From contig JBDRUV010000003.1 in the NCBI GenBank assembly GCA_039801505.1, positions 1-64,000 on the forward strand: a DNA stretch of 64,000 nt. Direction: 5' to 3'. The position numbers and the translations under genes were made by a program. This document shows positions 56,688 to 64,000 of this stretch, piece after piece (within the stretch, counting starts at the first letter, position 1; each line of letters opens with the position of its first letter). The DNA comes from a candidate division WOR-3 bacterium (GTDB lineage Bacteria > Hydrothermota > Tepidihabitantia > Tepidihabitantales > CAIPLT01). The notes beneath the pieces are model-generated. The model was not told where the DNA came from. It saw nothing but the letters and a program-made list of their open reading frames with translations, and did no database searches.

Positions 56688-57535
56688 TTTGTAATAATGC
56701 GGGAAAGGCCTAAATAACTTCCCCCGACACCTAAAAATACACCTAAAAAGAGATTCACGGGAATTATTAGCCAATAAGCGAAATCTATCATCGGAAAATG
56801 CCAAGATATGATATATCCAAACACTAAGAAAACGACAATCGTGATAATTGTGCCGAAAAACCCATTAAGAAATCCCTGCAGGTAAAAGGGTATGGTGACG
56901 GTTTTATTGGAGGCACCGACTAACTTCATAATCTCGATTTCTTGGGCTCGGCTGACAATAGTCGCCTCGATGCTTCGGGACACAATATAAATTATTGCAA
57001 TAAAAACAATTAACATGATGATGAAATCAAAACTTATAACAGTACGGACGATTCTTTGTAATTTAATTAATAAATCAGCTCCCAACCAAACATCAGATAT
57101 CCCGGGTAAAATTTTTATTTTATTTTCTAATTGGGCTAAATTTTCTTTAGTAAGTTTGTAGCTAGGATCGATTTTTATTCGAAAAGAAGCTGGTAGGGGA
57201 TTATAGTCAAGGATATCTACGAAAACCTGATGCGAACTTAATTCTTTTTTCAATTCATCATAGGCGTCATCGGCTGATATAAATATTGCGCTGCGCACGC
57301 CTTGAAGCTTCTCTAATTTTTCTTGTAGAACTTGCGGTTCAGCTGATTTATCTAAAAACACTAAAATTTCGTACTTGTCTTCAATTTGGGCCTTAATTTT
57401 GAGAATATTAATTGTAAGAACCAAGAAAATTGAAAATAGAAGCATACATAGAGCGCAGACAACTGAAGATAAGACGAAATTCGATTTATTTCGAAAAATA
57501 TTCTTTATTCCTTCAGAAAGTAAAAATCTAACCAT
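56684..57535 (-). CDS. ftsX: Cell division protein FtsX
   Basis: 283 residues: one N-terminal membrane segment (FVLSSVVCALCMLLFSIFLVLTINI), a periplasmic domain of ~130 residues that should bind the EnvC coiled coil, and three C-terminal segments (FDFIIMLIVFIAIIYIVSRSIEATIVSRAQEIEIMKLVGASNKT). It overlaps ftsE by 8 bases and envC by 4. With FtsE it turns ATP hydrolysis into amidase activation at the septum. Confidence 0.95.
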   Translation of the reverse strand: MVRFLLSEGIKNIFRNKSNFVLSSVVCALCMLLFSIFLVLTINILKIKAQIEDKYEILVFLDKSAEPQVLQEKLEKLQGVRSAIFISADDAYDELKKELSSHQVFVDILDYNPLPASFRIKIDPSYKLTKENLAQLENKIKILPGISDVWLGADLLIKLQRIVRTVISFDFIIMLIVFIAIIYIVSRSIEATIVSRAQEIEIMKLVGASNKTVTIPFYLQGFLNGFFGTIITIVVFLVFGYIISWHFPMIDFAYWLIIPVNLFLGVFLGVGGSYLGLSRIITK

Positions 57536-58193
57536 TGTCAGATTTTATTTTACCGTTTTCTAATTGAATAATTCTTTTCTTACTGGATTCAGCTAAAATA
57601 TGATCATGGGTCGCCATAATTACCGTAGTTCCCGCATAATTAATTTCCTTTAGTAGTCCGATAATTTCATCGGTACCTTTATAATCAATATTGGCGGTTG
57701 GTTCATCGGCAAGTAAAATTTCCGGATTTTTGGCCAGGGCTCGGGCGATTGCCACTTTTTGCTGTTCACCGCCAGAAAGCTGATAGGGGTAAAAGTCTCG
57801 ACGGTTGTAAAGGCCGACTTTGTTTAACGATTCGGCAACAATAATGGGTATCAGATTTCTTTTGACTCCGATCACCTGCAGGGCAAATTCGATGTTTTCC
57901 TGCACTGTGCGGTCCATTAAAAGCCTAAAATCTTGAAAGATAATGCCAATTCGTCTGCGTAGGGCAGTAATTTCCTGATCGCTAATATTATTGTTTAGCA
58001 CATAATCGAGTACCTGTAGTGTTCCCGAGGTAACTCGATCGCCAGCATAGATTAGTCGTAATAGGGTGCTTTTTCCGGCACCAGTAGGACCAACGATGAA
58101 TACGAATTCTCCTTTAGCGATGTGTAAGTTGATATCAAATAGCGCAGTCCACTTGTTTGGAAACACCTTAGTCACATGCTCAAAAATAACCAT
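57528..58193 (-). CDS. ftsE: Cell division ATP-binding protein FtsE
   Basis: 221 residues: Walker A GPTGAGKST, signature LSGGEQQKVAIARAL, Walker B EILLADEPTANID, H-loop MATHDH. It has its own near-consensus promoter in the 39-base gap after the glycosyltransferase gene, with the -10 box 6 bases from the ATG. Confidence 0.95.
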   Translation of the reverse strand: MVIFEHVTKVFPNKWTALFDINLHIAKGEFVFIVGPTGAGKSTLLRLIYAGDRVTSGTLQVLDYVLNNNISDQEITALRRRIGIIFQDFRLLMDRTVQENIEFALQVIGVKRNLIPIIVAESLNKVGLYNRRDFYPYQLSGGEQQKVAIARALAKNPEILLADEPTANIDYKGTDEIIGLLKEINYAGTTVIMATHDHILAESSKKRIIQLENGKIKSDNG

Positions 58194-58199
58194 GGATTT

Positions 58200-58227
58200 A
58201 TTATAGTTATTTTTAAATTTCTGTCAA
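58200..58227 (-). promoter_or_regulatory. Leaderless-type promoter of ftsEX-envC-holB
   Basis: On the - strand TTGACA (58222-58227), 16 bases, TATAAT (58200-58205). Six bases remain to the ATG at 58193. Confidence 0.8.
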
Positions 58228-58232
58228 TAAAA

Positions 58233-58889
58233 CTAAAACCACCACTTGAATAATTCTTTAATGGCAACAAATGCGTCTTTCATGCCAATCTTTTTGCCCT
58301 GTTTGCGGGCTTGATAATCAATTGGAACTTCTTTAATTTTAATACCTTTGCGCAGAAGCTTGGCGGTAATTTCTGGTTCAATCTCAAACCTCTTAGCGGT
58401 AAGATTAAGCCCCGCGAGCACTTCGCGCCGAATCATTTTATAACCGGTTTCCATATCGGTTAATTTACTGGAATAAAGTAGATTAGTAAGAATCACCAAG
58501 AAATAATTGGCCAGTTTACTTAAAAATAAAAATCGACTTCGACCTTTAAAACGTGAACCATATACCGCCTGAGTTTTTTCATTTGTAAAAGCGGCTAGAA
58601 GTTTTAGACAGTCCGCTGGATTATATTCTAGGTCCGCGTCCTGAATAATTACTAAATCGCCTTGAGCAACCTTAAGTCCAGTTCGAATCGCAGCACCTTT
58701 ACCTTGGTTTTTTAAATGCGAGACTAATTTTATATCAGAAATCGTCCGCAAGACCTCTTGGGTTCCATCATTGGAGGCGTCATCAACGACAATGATTTCT
58801 TTATCAATAGGAATTTTTTTGATCTTTTCGATAACATCCCTAATCGATTCCCGTTCATTATAAACCGGAATAATTACCGATAGTTTCAT
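58233..58889 (-). CDS. Glycosyltransferase family 2 (dolichol-phosphate mannosyltransferase-like)
   Basis: 218 residues, a single GT-A domain: VIIPVYNERESIRDVIEKI at the start, EIIVVDDASNDGT, GAAIRTGLKVAQGDLVIIQDADLEYNP (DxD metal motif) and TDMETGYKMIRREVL. No C-terminal membrane segments. Probably transfers a sugar to undecaprenyl or polyprenyl phosphate for envelope glycans. Leaderless-type promoter. Confidence 0.88.
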   Translation of the reverse strand: MKLSVIIPVYNERESIRDVIEKIKKIPIDKEIIVVDDASNDGTQEVLRTISDIKLVSHLKNQGKGAAIRTGLKVAQGDLVIIQDADLEYNPADCLKLLAAFTNEKTQAVYGSRFKGRSRFLFLSKLANYFLVILTNLLYSSKLTDMETGYKMIRREVLAGLNLTAKRFEIEPEITAKLLRKGIKIKEVPIDYQARKQGKKIGMKDAFVAIKELFKWWF

Positions 58890-58897
58890 TTTGGGGA

Positions 58898-58926
58898 ATT
58901 ATAATATGATAATTATACTTCGTCAA
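58898..58926 (-). promoter_or_regulatory. Leaderless-type promoter of the glycosyltransferase gene
   Basis: On the - strand TTGACG (58921-58926), 17 bases, TATAAT (58898-58903), then 8 bases to the ATG at 58889. Confidence 0.75.
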
Positions 58927-58991
58927 TCCGTAAATCTTGGTTATTATCACTTAATTTTAAATAGCTCAATATAACCATAGGCCGACATATC

Positions 58992-59025
58992 GTACCGGGT
59001 AGCATCCGGATACGATCCCCTACAT
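58992..59025 (+). repeat. Degenerate GGGAC-type intergenic palindromic element, copy C
   Basis: The sequence TACCGGGTAGCATCC, GGATACGATCCCCTACAT matches copy A read on the - strand (TACC, TAGC, TCC, GGA, ATCCC, CTACAT in order). It contains the palindrome ATCCGGAT. It lies in the 339-base divergent gap between the glycosyltransferase and the Omp28-like gene. Confidence 0.5.
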
Positions 59026-59063
59026 CTTACAGCTTAAAACTTGTTAATGAGTCATAAAATATC

Positions 59064-59092
59064 TTGACAAGATGCTACTTCTGAATTAATAT
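59064..59092 (+). promoter_or_regulatory. Promoter of the Omp28-like operon
   Basis: TTGACA (59064-59069), 17 bases, TAATAT (59087-59092). +1 is near 59099, ~130 bases before the start at 59229, which has AAGGAG. Confidence 0.65.
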
Positions 59093-59102
59093 CTTTGTAG
59101 CC

Positions 59103-59141
59103 ATGAGATTAGTAACTCAAAATCAAAAGGTGCTGTGGTGA
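59103..59141 (+). CDS. Possible 12-residue leader ORF
   Basis: ATG lies 10 bases after the -10 box, about 4 bases after the predicted +1, and opens MRLVTQNQKVLW before a TGA. It sits in the otherwise empty leader of the Omp28-like gene. Weak on its own; reported because two other promoters show the same layout. Confidence 0.2.
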   Translation: MRLVTQNQKVLW

Positions 59142-59228
59142 ACTTAAAATTTAAAAAACCAGGACTGGTCAAGTCCACAAACCATATACTATCCAATAAC
59201 ATTATCATAAAAAATAAGGAGATAATCT

Positions 59229-60245
59229 ATGAGACCGAGAGTTGTATTTATATGCACTTTTTTATTTTTAGGGTTAGTTAATTTTACACATGCTGTGCAA
59301 CGCACGGTGCTTGCTGAACAGTTCACTGGAACTTGGTGTCAATACTGTCCGGGCGCTCAGATGGGGCTACGAAATCTTAAACATCAAGTCGGTGATTCTT
59401 TAACAATTTTAGCCTATCATTTAAGCGACCCGTTTACGGTGCCTGAATGCAATGTGCGGTCAAGTTATTATGGGGTAAGCGGTATACCACACGTAAAATT
59501 TGATGGGGTGCTAACCAGGATTGGCGGTTCTAATACTCAACCAGTAAATTATCGCGATTTATTTGATGCCCGCCGGGCGGCGCCACCGTTAGTAGATATA
59601 AGTCTTAGTAATAACGGTTATAATCCTCAAACTGGAGCTGGTGCGGTATTAGCTCGGGTTACTAATATCGCAGCCGCAAATATTACTGGAAACTTACGAT
59701 TCGCAATGGTTGGCAAAGAGACCGCATATGCGTGGCAAGGACAAAATTATCTGTATGAAGTTGTTTTAGGTATGTTTCCTAATGGTGCCACTGGTGCTGA
59801 AATTGCACTTACACCCGGTGAATATCTGTTACGCAGCTACAATTACACAATTCCTTCGGCTTGGCGTAATAGACAATGTGCCATTGTAGCGTTTGTCCAA
59901 AACGACGGCACCAAAGAAGTTTATAACGCCAAAGAAATGTCAGTTTATCCATTAGAAGTCGCTGAAAATCAATTACATACTCTAAGGAATGAATTAACTG
60001 TTTCGCCTAACCCGGTGCGTAATTCCAGTAATGTGTGTTTCGTTTTTAACAATTATTCCAACATTGCTGTAAACATTTATGATAGTCGAGGTTCGATAAT
60101 TAACACATTCGATAATATCCATTCTCGCGAGCTAAATTGGAATCTCAAGGATAAACTGGGTCATAAAATTAATTCCGGAATTTACTTTGTAGAAATAAAG
60201 TCGGGTAGTGCAACAACTACTAAAAAACTTATTGTTTTGAATTAA
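59229..60245 (+). CDS. Omp28-like secreted protein with thioredoxin-type CxxC and sorting domain
   Basis: 338 residues with a signal peptide (FICTFLFLGLVNFTHA). The thioredoxin-like part begins VLAEQFTGTWCQYCPGAQMGL (C37-x-x-C40) and continues GVSGIPHVKFDG with the cis-Pro. After a beta-sandwich region the last ~85 residues are a sorting domain (VSPNPVRNSSNVCFVFNN, IYDSRGSIINTF, NSGIYFVEIKSG). AAGGAG precedes the ATG. Likely a surface redox or disulfide protein; its partner is not known. Confidence 0.85.
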   Translation: MRPRVVFICTFLFLGLVNFTHAVQRTVLAEQFTGTWCQYCPGAQMGLRNLKHQVGDSLTILAYHLSDPFTVPECNVRSSYYGVSGIPHVKFDGVLTRIGGSNTQPVNYRDLFDARRAAPPLVDISLSNNGYNPQTGAGAVLARVTNIAAANITGNLRFAMVGKETAYAWQGQNYLYEVVLGMFPNGATGAEIALTPGEYLLRSYNYTIPSAWRNRQCAIVAFVQNDGTKEVYNAKEMSVYPLEVAENQLHTLRNELTVSPNPVRNSSNVCFVFNNYSNIAVNIYDSRGSIINTFDNIHSRELNWNLKDKLGHKINSGIYFVEIKSGSATTTKKLIVLN

Positions 60246-60248
60246 AAA

Positions 60249-61391
60249 GTGGCTAAAGCTAAACTTTATTTGTTTATTTATATTGGTATTCTCTTCTTAT
60301 CATGCTCGCAAGCCCCAATAAATCCGTTTGAAAATACCGGACGGAATGTATTAGCGGAACTCTTTACCTGGGCGCGATGTGTGTATTGTCCCTATGCAGC
60401 TCAAGCTCTTGATAGTTTAGCTAAGGAATATGCTGACAGTGTAATTGTGATTGCTTATCATCGGCGAATCTCTCAAGATACACTAAGTCCAATTTATGTC
60501 GAAAATCGCCGAGAGTTTTATTATAATACCGGGGCCGAACCGGTGGTGTTTTTCGATGGCAATGGACCGGTGCGCACCGAAAATCCTTCAATGAATTATA
60601 ATACGTATAAGGGGTATATCCAATTGGCCCGCAGTCGTCCGGCTCCCTTAAAAATTCTTTTGACAACCCAGGTTGTAAATGATAGCGCCGTAGTAAATGC
60701 CAAATTGATTCCCACCGGTTTAATCAACTCTAACAATTTACGTGTGCTATTTGTTGTAACCGAAGACCGAATTCGTTTTAGCCTTTCTGGGGCGACGGAC
60801 AGTATATTTAACAATGTAATGCGAGCTATGCTACCCACCGAAACGGGTATTTCCTACATTCCCCAAATAGGGGAGACCACCAACTTTGAAATTAAATTTC
60901 CCATTCATCCTAGTTGGGACCGAGCTAACCTTAAAGTTGTTGCCTTTGTTCAGGATTTTAACACCAAAGAAATTATCCAATCAGCCCAAAAAAGACTAAT
61001 AGATTTAAATATCTATGATTTCACCCTCCACTGTCTCACCGACACTTTTCAAGTTACATCCCCCAATAGTCTTGCTGAATATCATTTCTTACTTACTAAT
61101 ACCGGTACGCAACGCGATGTGTACGAGATTACAAGTCAAATTCTCGATAGTGTTCCAGGTTGGGATGTAATCTTTTGTGTTCGCGGCAGTTGTGCGCAAC
61201 CAGGTGGAGTTTTTTATGATACTTTAAACGTTGGAGCCGCAGACAGTACAATATGTGTAACCGTATTTACTGGTCAAAATTCAGGAACCGAAGTTACAGC
61301 ACTAAGGGTCCGCTCATTAGCAGAGCCAACAAAACAAAAAACAATAAGAGTGTATACTCAAGTTAATAAAAAAACTGGTGGTGAACCATGA
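60249..61391 (+). CDS. Omp28-like lipoprotein with thioredoxin-type CxxC
   Basis: 380 residues, GTG start 3 bases after the preceding stop. A probable lipoprotein signal ends in FLSC19. The thioredoxin-like part has VLAELFTWARCVYCPYAAQAL (C44-x-x-C47) and EPVVFFDG with cis-Pro, and pairs by homology with the gene upstream, but the sorting domain is replaced by an Ig-like domain (~255-375) carrying two Cys (FCVRGSC). A tandem duplication with different anchoring, lipid versus sorting domain, seems likely. Confidence 0.8.
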   Translation: MAKAKLYLFIYIGILFLSCSQAPINPFENTGRNVLAELFTWARCVYCPYAAQALDSLAKEYADSVIVIAYHRRISQDTLSPIYVENRREFYYNTGAEPVVFFDGNGPVRTENPSMNYNTYKGYIQLARSRPAPLKILLTTQVVNDSAVVNAKLIPTGLINSNNLRVLFVVTEDRIRFSLSGATDSIFNNVMRAMLPTETGISYIPQIGETTNFEIKFPIHPSWDRANLKVVAFVQDFNTKEIIQSAQKRLIDLNIYDFTLHCLTDTFQVTSPNSLAEYHFLLTNTGTQRDVYEITSQILDSVPGWDVIFCVRGSCAQPGGVFYDTLNVGAADSTICVTVFTGQNSGTEVTALRVRSLAEPTKQKTIRVYTQVNKKTGGEP

Positions 61392-62221
61392 AGATAGTTA
61401 TTATTGTGATGATTCTAACTTTATTTATCGGCATTATCGACGCTACACCCCTGGTTTGGCATAGCGCCCATGTTCTAAAAACGAAAAGCTTCCTTTTCCA
61501 AACAAATTTTTCGTATACTAAAACTTCTTATCGATATGACTACAATACTAATAGTTGGCAAATCCTGTCTAGTAACACTGCGACCACAACATTTAGTCCT
61601 GAGTTAATGCTTGGCTATGGTGTTTTTAATAATTTTGAGATTAAGATCGCGATACCTATTGCGTATAAATCAAAGGCTTCCGATCGTTCATTTGGTTTTG
61701 GGGATGTGATGATAAAAACCCGTTACAACCTGATAAACCGAAAATCAATTCTATTTACAATTGCCGGCGCAATGACGCTTCCCACATCACCAACAACAGC
61801 TAATCCATTAATTGACGATCATACCTTGGATATCGCATTTGGTGGGTATTTATTTACAAAAGAGTATAAACGGTTCACAAGTGATTTTCGTTTTGGCTAC
61901 TTTTATAATGGCACAAATAATAATATCAAAATTGGTAATCTGTTTGAATATTTTATAAAGTTTGATTATAAGCTTACACCGGGGTTAATTCCTTATGTGT
62001 CCTTCTTTGGAACTATTCAGGCAAAAAACAAAAACCTGGCAAATAATTTATTAGTACCTAATTCTGAAAGAGTTCGTCATAATTTTCAATTAGGAGGGGT
62101 CTATAAAATAAGTAACGAACTCACCTTAAGAGTTAGAATCATTAAGCCGCTTAAAATAATTTCTAAAGGCGGGGAAATCCCCAACTATAGTTTTGGAATC
62201 GATTTTTGGTTTATAAAATAA
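61388..62221 (+). CDS. Outer membrane beta-barrel protein (phenol-pathway MetA-like family)
   Basis: 277 residues with a signal peptide (IVIIVMILTLFIGIIDA). Alternating aromatic strands (FSYTKTSYRYDY, SPELMLGYGVFNNFEIKIAIPIAYK, FGDVMIKTRYNL, AGAMTLPTSP, FGIDFWFIK with terminal aromatic) fit the transporter-like barrel family PF13557. It overlaps the lipoprotein gene by 4 bases (ATGA), so the two Omp28-like proteins and this barrel may work as one outer membrane unit. Confidence 0.75.
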   Translation: MKIVIIVMILTLFIGIIDATPLVWHSAHVLKTKSFLFQTNFSYTKTSYRYDYNTNSWQILSSNTATTTFSPELMLGYGVFNNFEIKIAIPIAYKSKASDRSFGFGDVMIKTRYNLINRKSILFTIAGAMTLPTSPTTANPLIDDHTLDIAFGGYLFTKEYKRFTSDFRFGYFYNGTNNNIKIGNLFEYFIKFDYKLTPGLIPYVSFFGTIQAKNKNLANNLLVPNSERVRHNFQLGGVYKISNELTLRVRIIKPLKIISKGGEIPNYSFGIDFWFIK

Positions 62222-62239
62222 AAATAGGAGGTTAAAAAT

Positions 62240-63511
62240 ATGGTTAATAAATACGAGAAGATGTGGCAGGAATTAGGACTTGATGTTCCATTACATAATA
62301 AATTATTAGCCACAATTGAAGAAAATTTTCTGAAAACAGTTGGCGCTCAGGCCAATCGACCTCAAATGATGAGTTATTTTGACAATATCTTAGCTCAATC
62401 CCACGGGGCGCGGGTTGCGGAGTTACTAGAATACAAACAGCAAGGTAAAAAAATCGTCGGTACTTTTTGTATCTATGTGCCGGATGAAATTATATTAGCC
62501 CTCGGTGCAGTTCCCATTGCACTGTGTGGCGGTACTCAGTCTTCTATTCCATATGCTGAGCAGCTATTTCCTCGAGATATTTGCCCGCTAATTAAATCGA
62601 CTTTAGGTTTGGCATTTTCTAAAACTTGTCCATACGCGCCAATTAAATCCTTGGCGGTTGGTGAGACAACGTGCGATGGCAAAAAAAAGACGTGGGAGAT
62701 ATTAGCTCGAAAGGTTAATTTCCATGTTCTAGAAGTACCACAGAAAAAAAACTCCCTAGATTTAACCCTGTGGCAACAAGAAATAATGGAATTTAAGGAC
62801 AAAATGGAGTCACTGTGTGAAAGCAAATTAACTCCATCTAGTCTTCGTCAAGCTATTACCACTACAAACAATAAACGAAGAGCATTACAAAAATTAAACG
62901 AATTTAGAAAATTTGACCCGACACCGATATCCGGTCTCGATGCGTTAGTTATAATGCAAGCGGCTTTAAACGACGAACCAAGTCGGTTTACGGAAAATCT
63001 TAATAAATTAAACCTCGAACTTGGTGAACGGATTAAACAAAATATTTCAGCTTTCAAAAAAGGAACTAAGCGAATAATGATTGCAGGTTGTCCAGCCGTC
63101 ATGGGAAACTGGAAAGTTCATTATTTAGTAGAAAAAGCAGGGGCAGCAATTGTTGTTGACGAAACTTGCACCGGTACACGATATTTTGAAAATCTGATTT
63201 CCGAAAATGGGGAAACAATAGATGAACTCTTAAAGGCAATCGCAGAGCGTTATATGAAAATAACTTGCTCATGCTTCACGCCCAATGACGAACGCCTCGA
63301 GAAAATCCTTCAAAAAATTGAAGAATATCAGGTCGATGGGGTAATTCATTATGTATTACAATATTGTCATGGTTATAATATTGAAACCTTAAAAATTGAC
63401 AATGCGTTGAAGAACAAAAATATTCCAAGCTTAAAAATTATAACCGATTATTCCGAGGAAGATATTGGACAGCTGCGGACTCGAATTGATGCATTTTTAG
63501 AGACCTTATAA
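62240..63511 (+). CDS. Double-cubane-cluster reductase (DCCP), 2-hydroxyacyl-CoA dehydratase-related
   Basis: 423 residues with AGGAGG before the ATG. It matches the double-cubane-cluster protein group: FCIYVPDEIILALGAVPIALCGG (C77, C96), RDICPLIKS (C115), KTCPYAP (C130), VGETTCDGKKKTWE (C145), AGCPAV (C284), DETCTGTRYF (C310), TCSCFTPND (C343, C345) and QYCHGYN (C376). Known members carry an [8Fe-9S] cluster and do very low-potential, ATP-driven reductions of small molecules; the physiological substrate is not settled. The activating ATPase follows directly. Confidence 0.88.
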   Translation: MVNKYEKMWQELGLDVPLHNKLLATIEENFLKTVGAQANRPQMMSYFDNILAQSHGARVAELLEYKQQGKKIVGTFCIYVPDEIILALGAVPIALCGGTQSSIPYAEQLFPRDICPLIKSTLGLAFSKTCPYAPIKSLAVGETTCDGKKKTWEILARKVNFHVLEVPQKKNSLDLTLWQQEIMEFKDKMESLCESKLTPSSLRQAITTTNNKRRALQKLNEFRKFDPTPISGLDALVIMQAALNDEPSRFTENLNKLNLELGERIKQNISAFKKGTKRIMIAGCPAVMGNWKVHYLVEKAGAAIVVDETCTGTRYFENLISENGETIDELLKAIAERYMKITCSCFTPNDERLEKILQKIEEYQVDGVIHYVLQYCHGYNIETLKIDNALKNKNIPSLKIITDYSEEDIGQLRTRIDAFLETL

Positions 63512-63542
63512 TGATATTGTAAGATCTATTTTTGAGCAGCTG

Positions 63543-64000
63543 ATGGTGATCGGTGGTCTCGATATTGGTTCGCGGACAATTAAATTTGTGCTTTTAGAAG
63601 ATAAAACACTAAAAGATTATATTATTTTAGATACCGGCGTTGACCCTCTTGATAAGATTAAAAAAATTTTAGCTAACTACAACTGTGAGCAAGTTATCGC
63701 TACAGGTTATGGACGATATCTCATTCAAAAAACATTAGGTTTTCCAATCGTTAGTGAAATTAAAGCGCATGCCCAAGGTGCTTGTTTTTTTTGTCCAAAT
63801 TGTCGGACAGTTATTGATATTGGCGGACAAGATTCTAAGGTAATTCGTGTTCGAAACAAAAGGGTAGAAAATTTTGAAATGAATGATCGTTGTGCCGCAG
63901 GGACTGGGCGATTTTTAGAAGTTATGGCCACAACATTAGGATTTAGTATCGACGATTTTAGTAAATATGCGCTTCAAGCAAAAAACTCAATTAATCTAAA
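63543..64000 (+). CDS. ATP-dependent activase of the double-cubane/2-hydroxyacyl-CoA dehydratase family (3' end cut by window)
   Basis: The frame from ATG 63543 stays open to the window end (152 codons). ASKHA-fold motifs: GGLDIGSRTIKFVLL (phosphate 1), ATGYGRYLI, VIDIGGQDSKVIRV (phosphate 2) and NDRCAAGTGRFLEVMA with the cluster Cys. The homodimer binds one [4Fe-4S] cluster and fires single electrons into the reductase at the cost of ATP. It follows that reductase by 31 bases. Confidence 0.92.
   Translation, partial: MVIGGLDIGSRTIKFVLLEDKTLKDYIILDTGVDPLDKIKKILANYNCEQVIATGYGRYLIQKTLGFPIVSEIKAHAQGACFFCPNCRTVIDIGGQDSKVIRVRNKRVENFEMNDRCAAGTGRFLEVMATTLGFSIDDFSKYALQAKNSINL

Noticed and set aside
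56688-56804. 39-residue extension of the EnvC-like protein
   Set aside because: It lies inside ftsX; the signal-anchor begins at ATG 56687 with the ATGA overlap.

Overview
The window is an AT-rich, gene-dense piece of a Gram-negative, anaerobic bacterium from a poorly cultured lineage. The outer membrane is shown by two LptF/LptG-type permeases, a TolC-like protein, a beta-barrel protein, and six secreted proteins that end in a FlgD-like or type IX (T9SS-like) C-terminal sorting domain. Energy genes are anaerobic: 2-oxoacid:ferredoxin oxidoreductase, ADP-forming acyl-CoA synthetase, phosphotransbutyrylase, membrane pyrophosphatase, V-type ATPase and a double-cubane-cluster reductase. I infer a candidate-phylum bacterium of the WOR-3/Stahlbacteria or wider FCB kind; no rRNA is present to prove it.

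Layout. 1-2330: end of a secreted protein, cdd, deoB and tRNA-Leu. 2578-10686: galE; an ECF sigma, zinc anti-sigma and Spy-like operon; a chromate transporter; a giant C25 (PorU/gingipain-like) protease. 10683-19186: queH, a secreted M28 peptidase, and a YIP1-TolC-MacA-MacB efflux operon. 19187-28078: ptb-ridA-hydrogenase protease, then leftward xer, nadB, a DUF5683-like gene, an M6 protease with tRNA-Ser, and tadA with tRNA-Arg. 28229-37263: a kelch/CARDB surface protein, Na+-type pyrophosphatase, mnmG, a QueG-like protein and tRNA-Glu. 37301-44463: one leftward polycistron korDABC-DUF4438-V-ATPase G, I, K, E. 44851-53132: CoA-transferase/GNAT fusion, ADP-forming acyl-CoA synthetase, DASS transporter, zinc-ribbon protein, lptF, lptG. 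53098-58889: radical SAM protein, holB, envC, ftsX, ftsE, glycosyltransferase. 59229-64000: two thioredoxin-fold secreted proteins, a beta-barrel, the double-cubane reductase and its activase (cut by the window end).

How the genes fit. Secreted proteases feed peptides and amino acids; ferredoxin-linked 2-oxoacid oxidation gives acyl-CoA; acyl-CoA yields ATP through the ADP-forming synthetase or phosphotransbutyrylase. The pyrophosphatase (Glu246, GNTTAA) and the V-ATPase c subunit (T59, Q60, Q110, E139) both carry Na+-type residues, which suggests a sodium circuit.

The most unusual signal concerns gene expression. At least nine operon heads have a near-consensus -35/-10 promoter whose -10 box ends only 6-8 bases before the start codon, so their mRNAs should be leaderless. 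Three further protein genes start 13-16 bases after the 3' end of a tRNA gene and lack a Shine-Dalgarno sequence; one pair is tRNA-Arg(ACG) followed by tadA, the enzyme that edits that very tRNA. Three promoters that serve genes with a long leader and a Shine-Dalgarno sequence have a tiny ORF at or close to the predicted +1. A family of degenerate GGGAC/GTCCC palindromic elements sits in five of the larger intergenic gaps.
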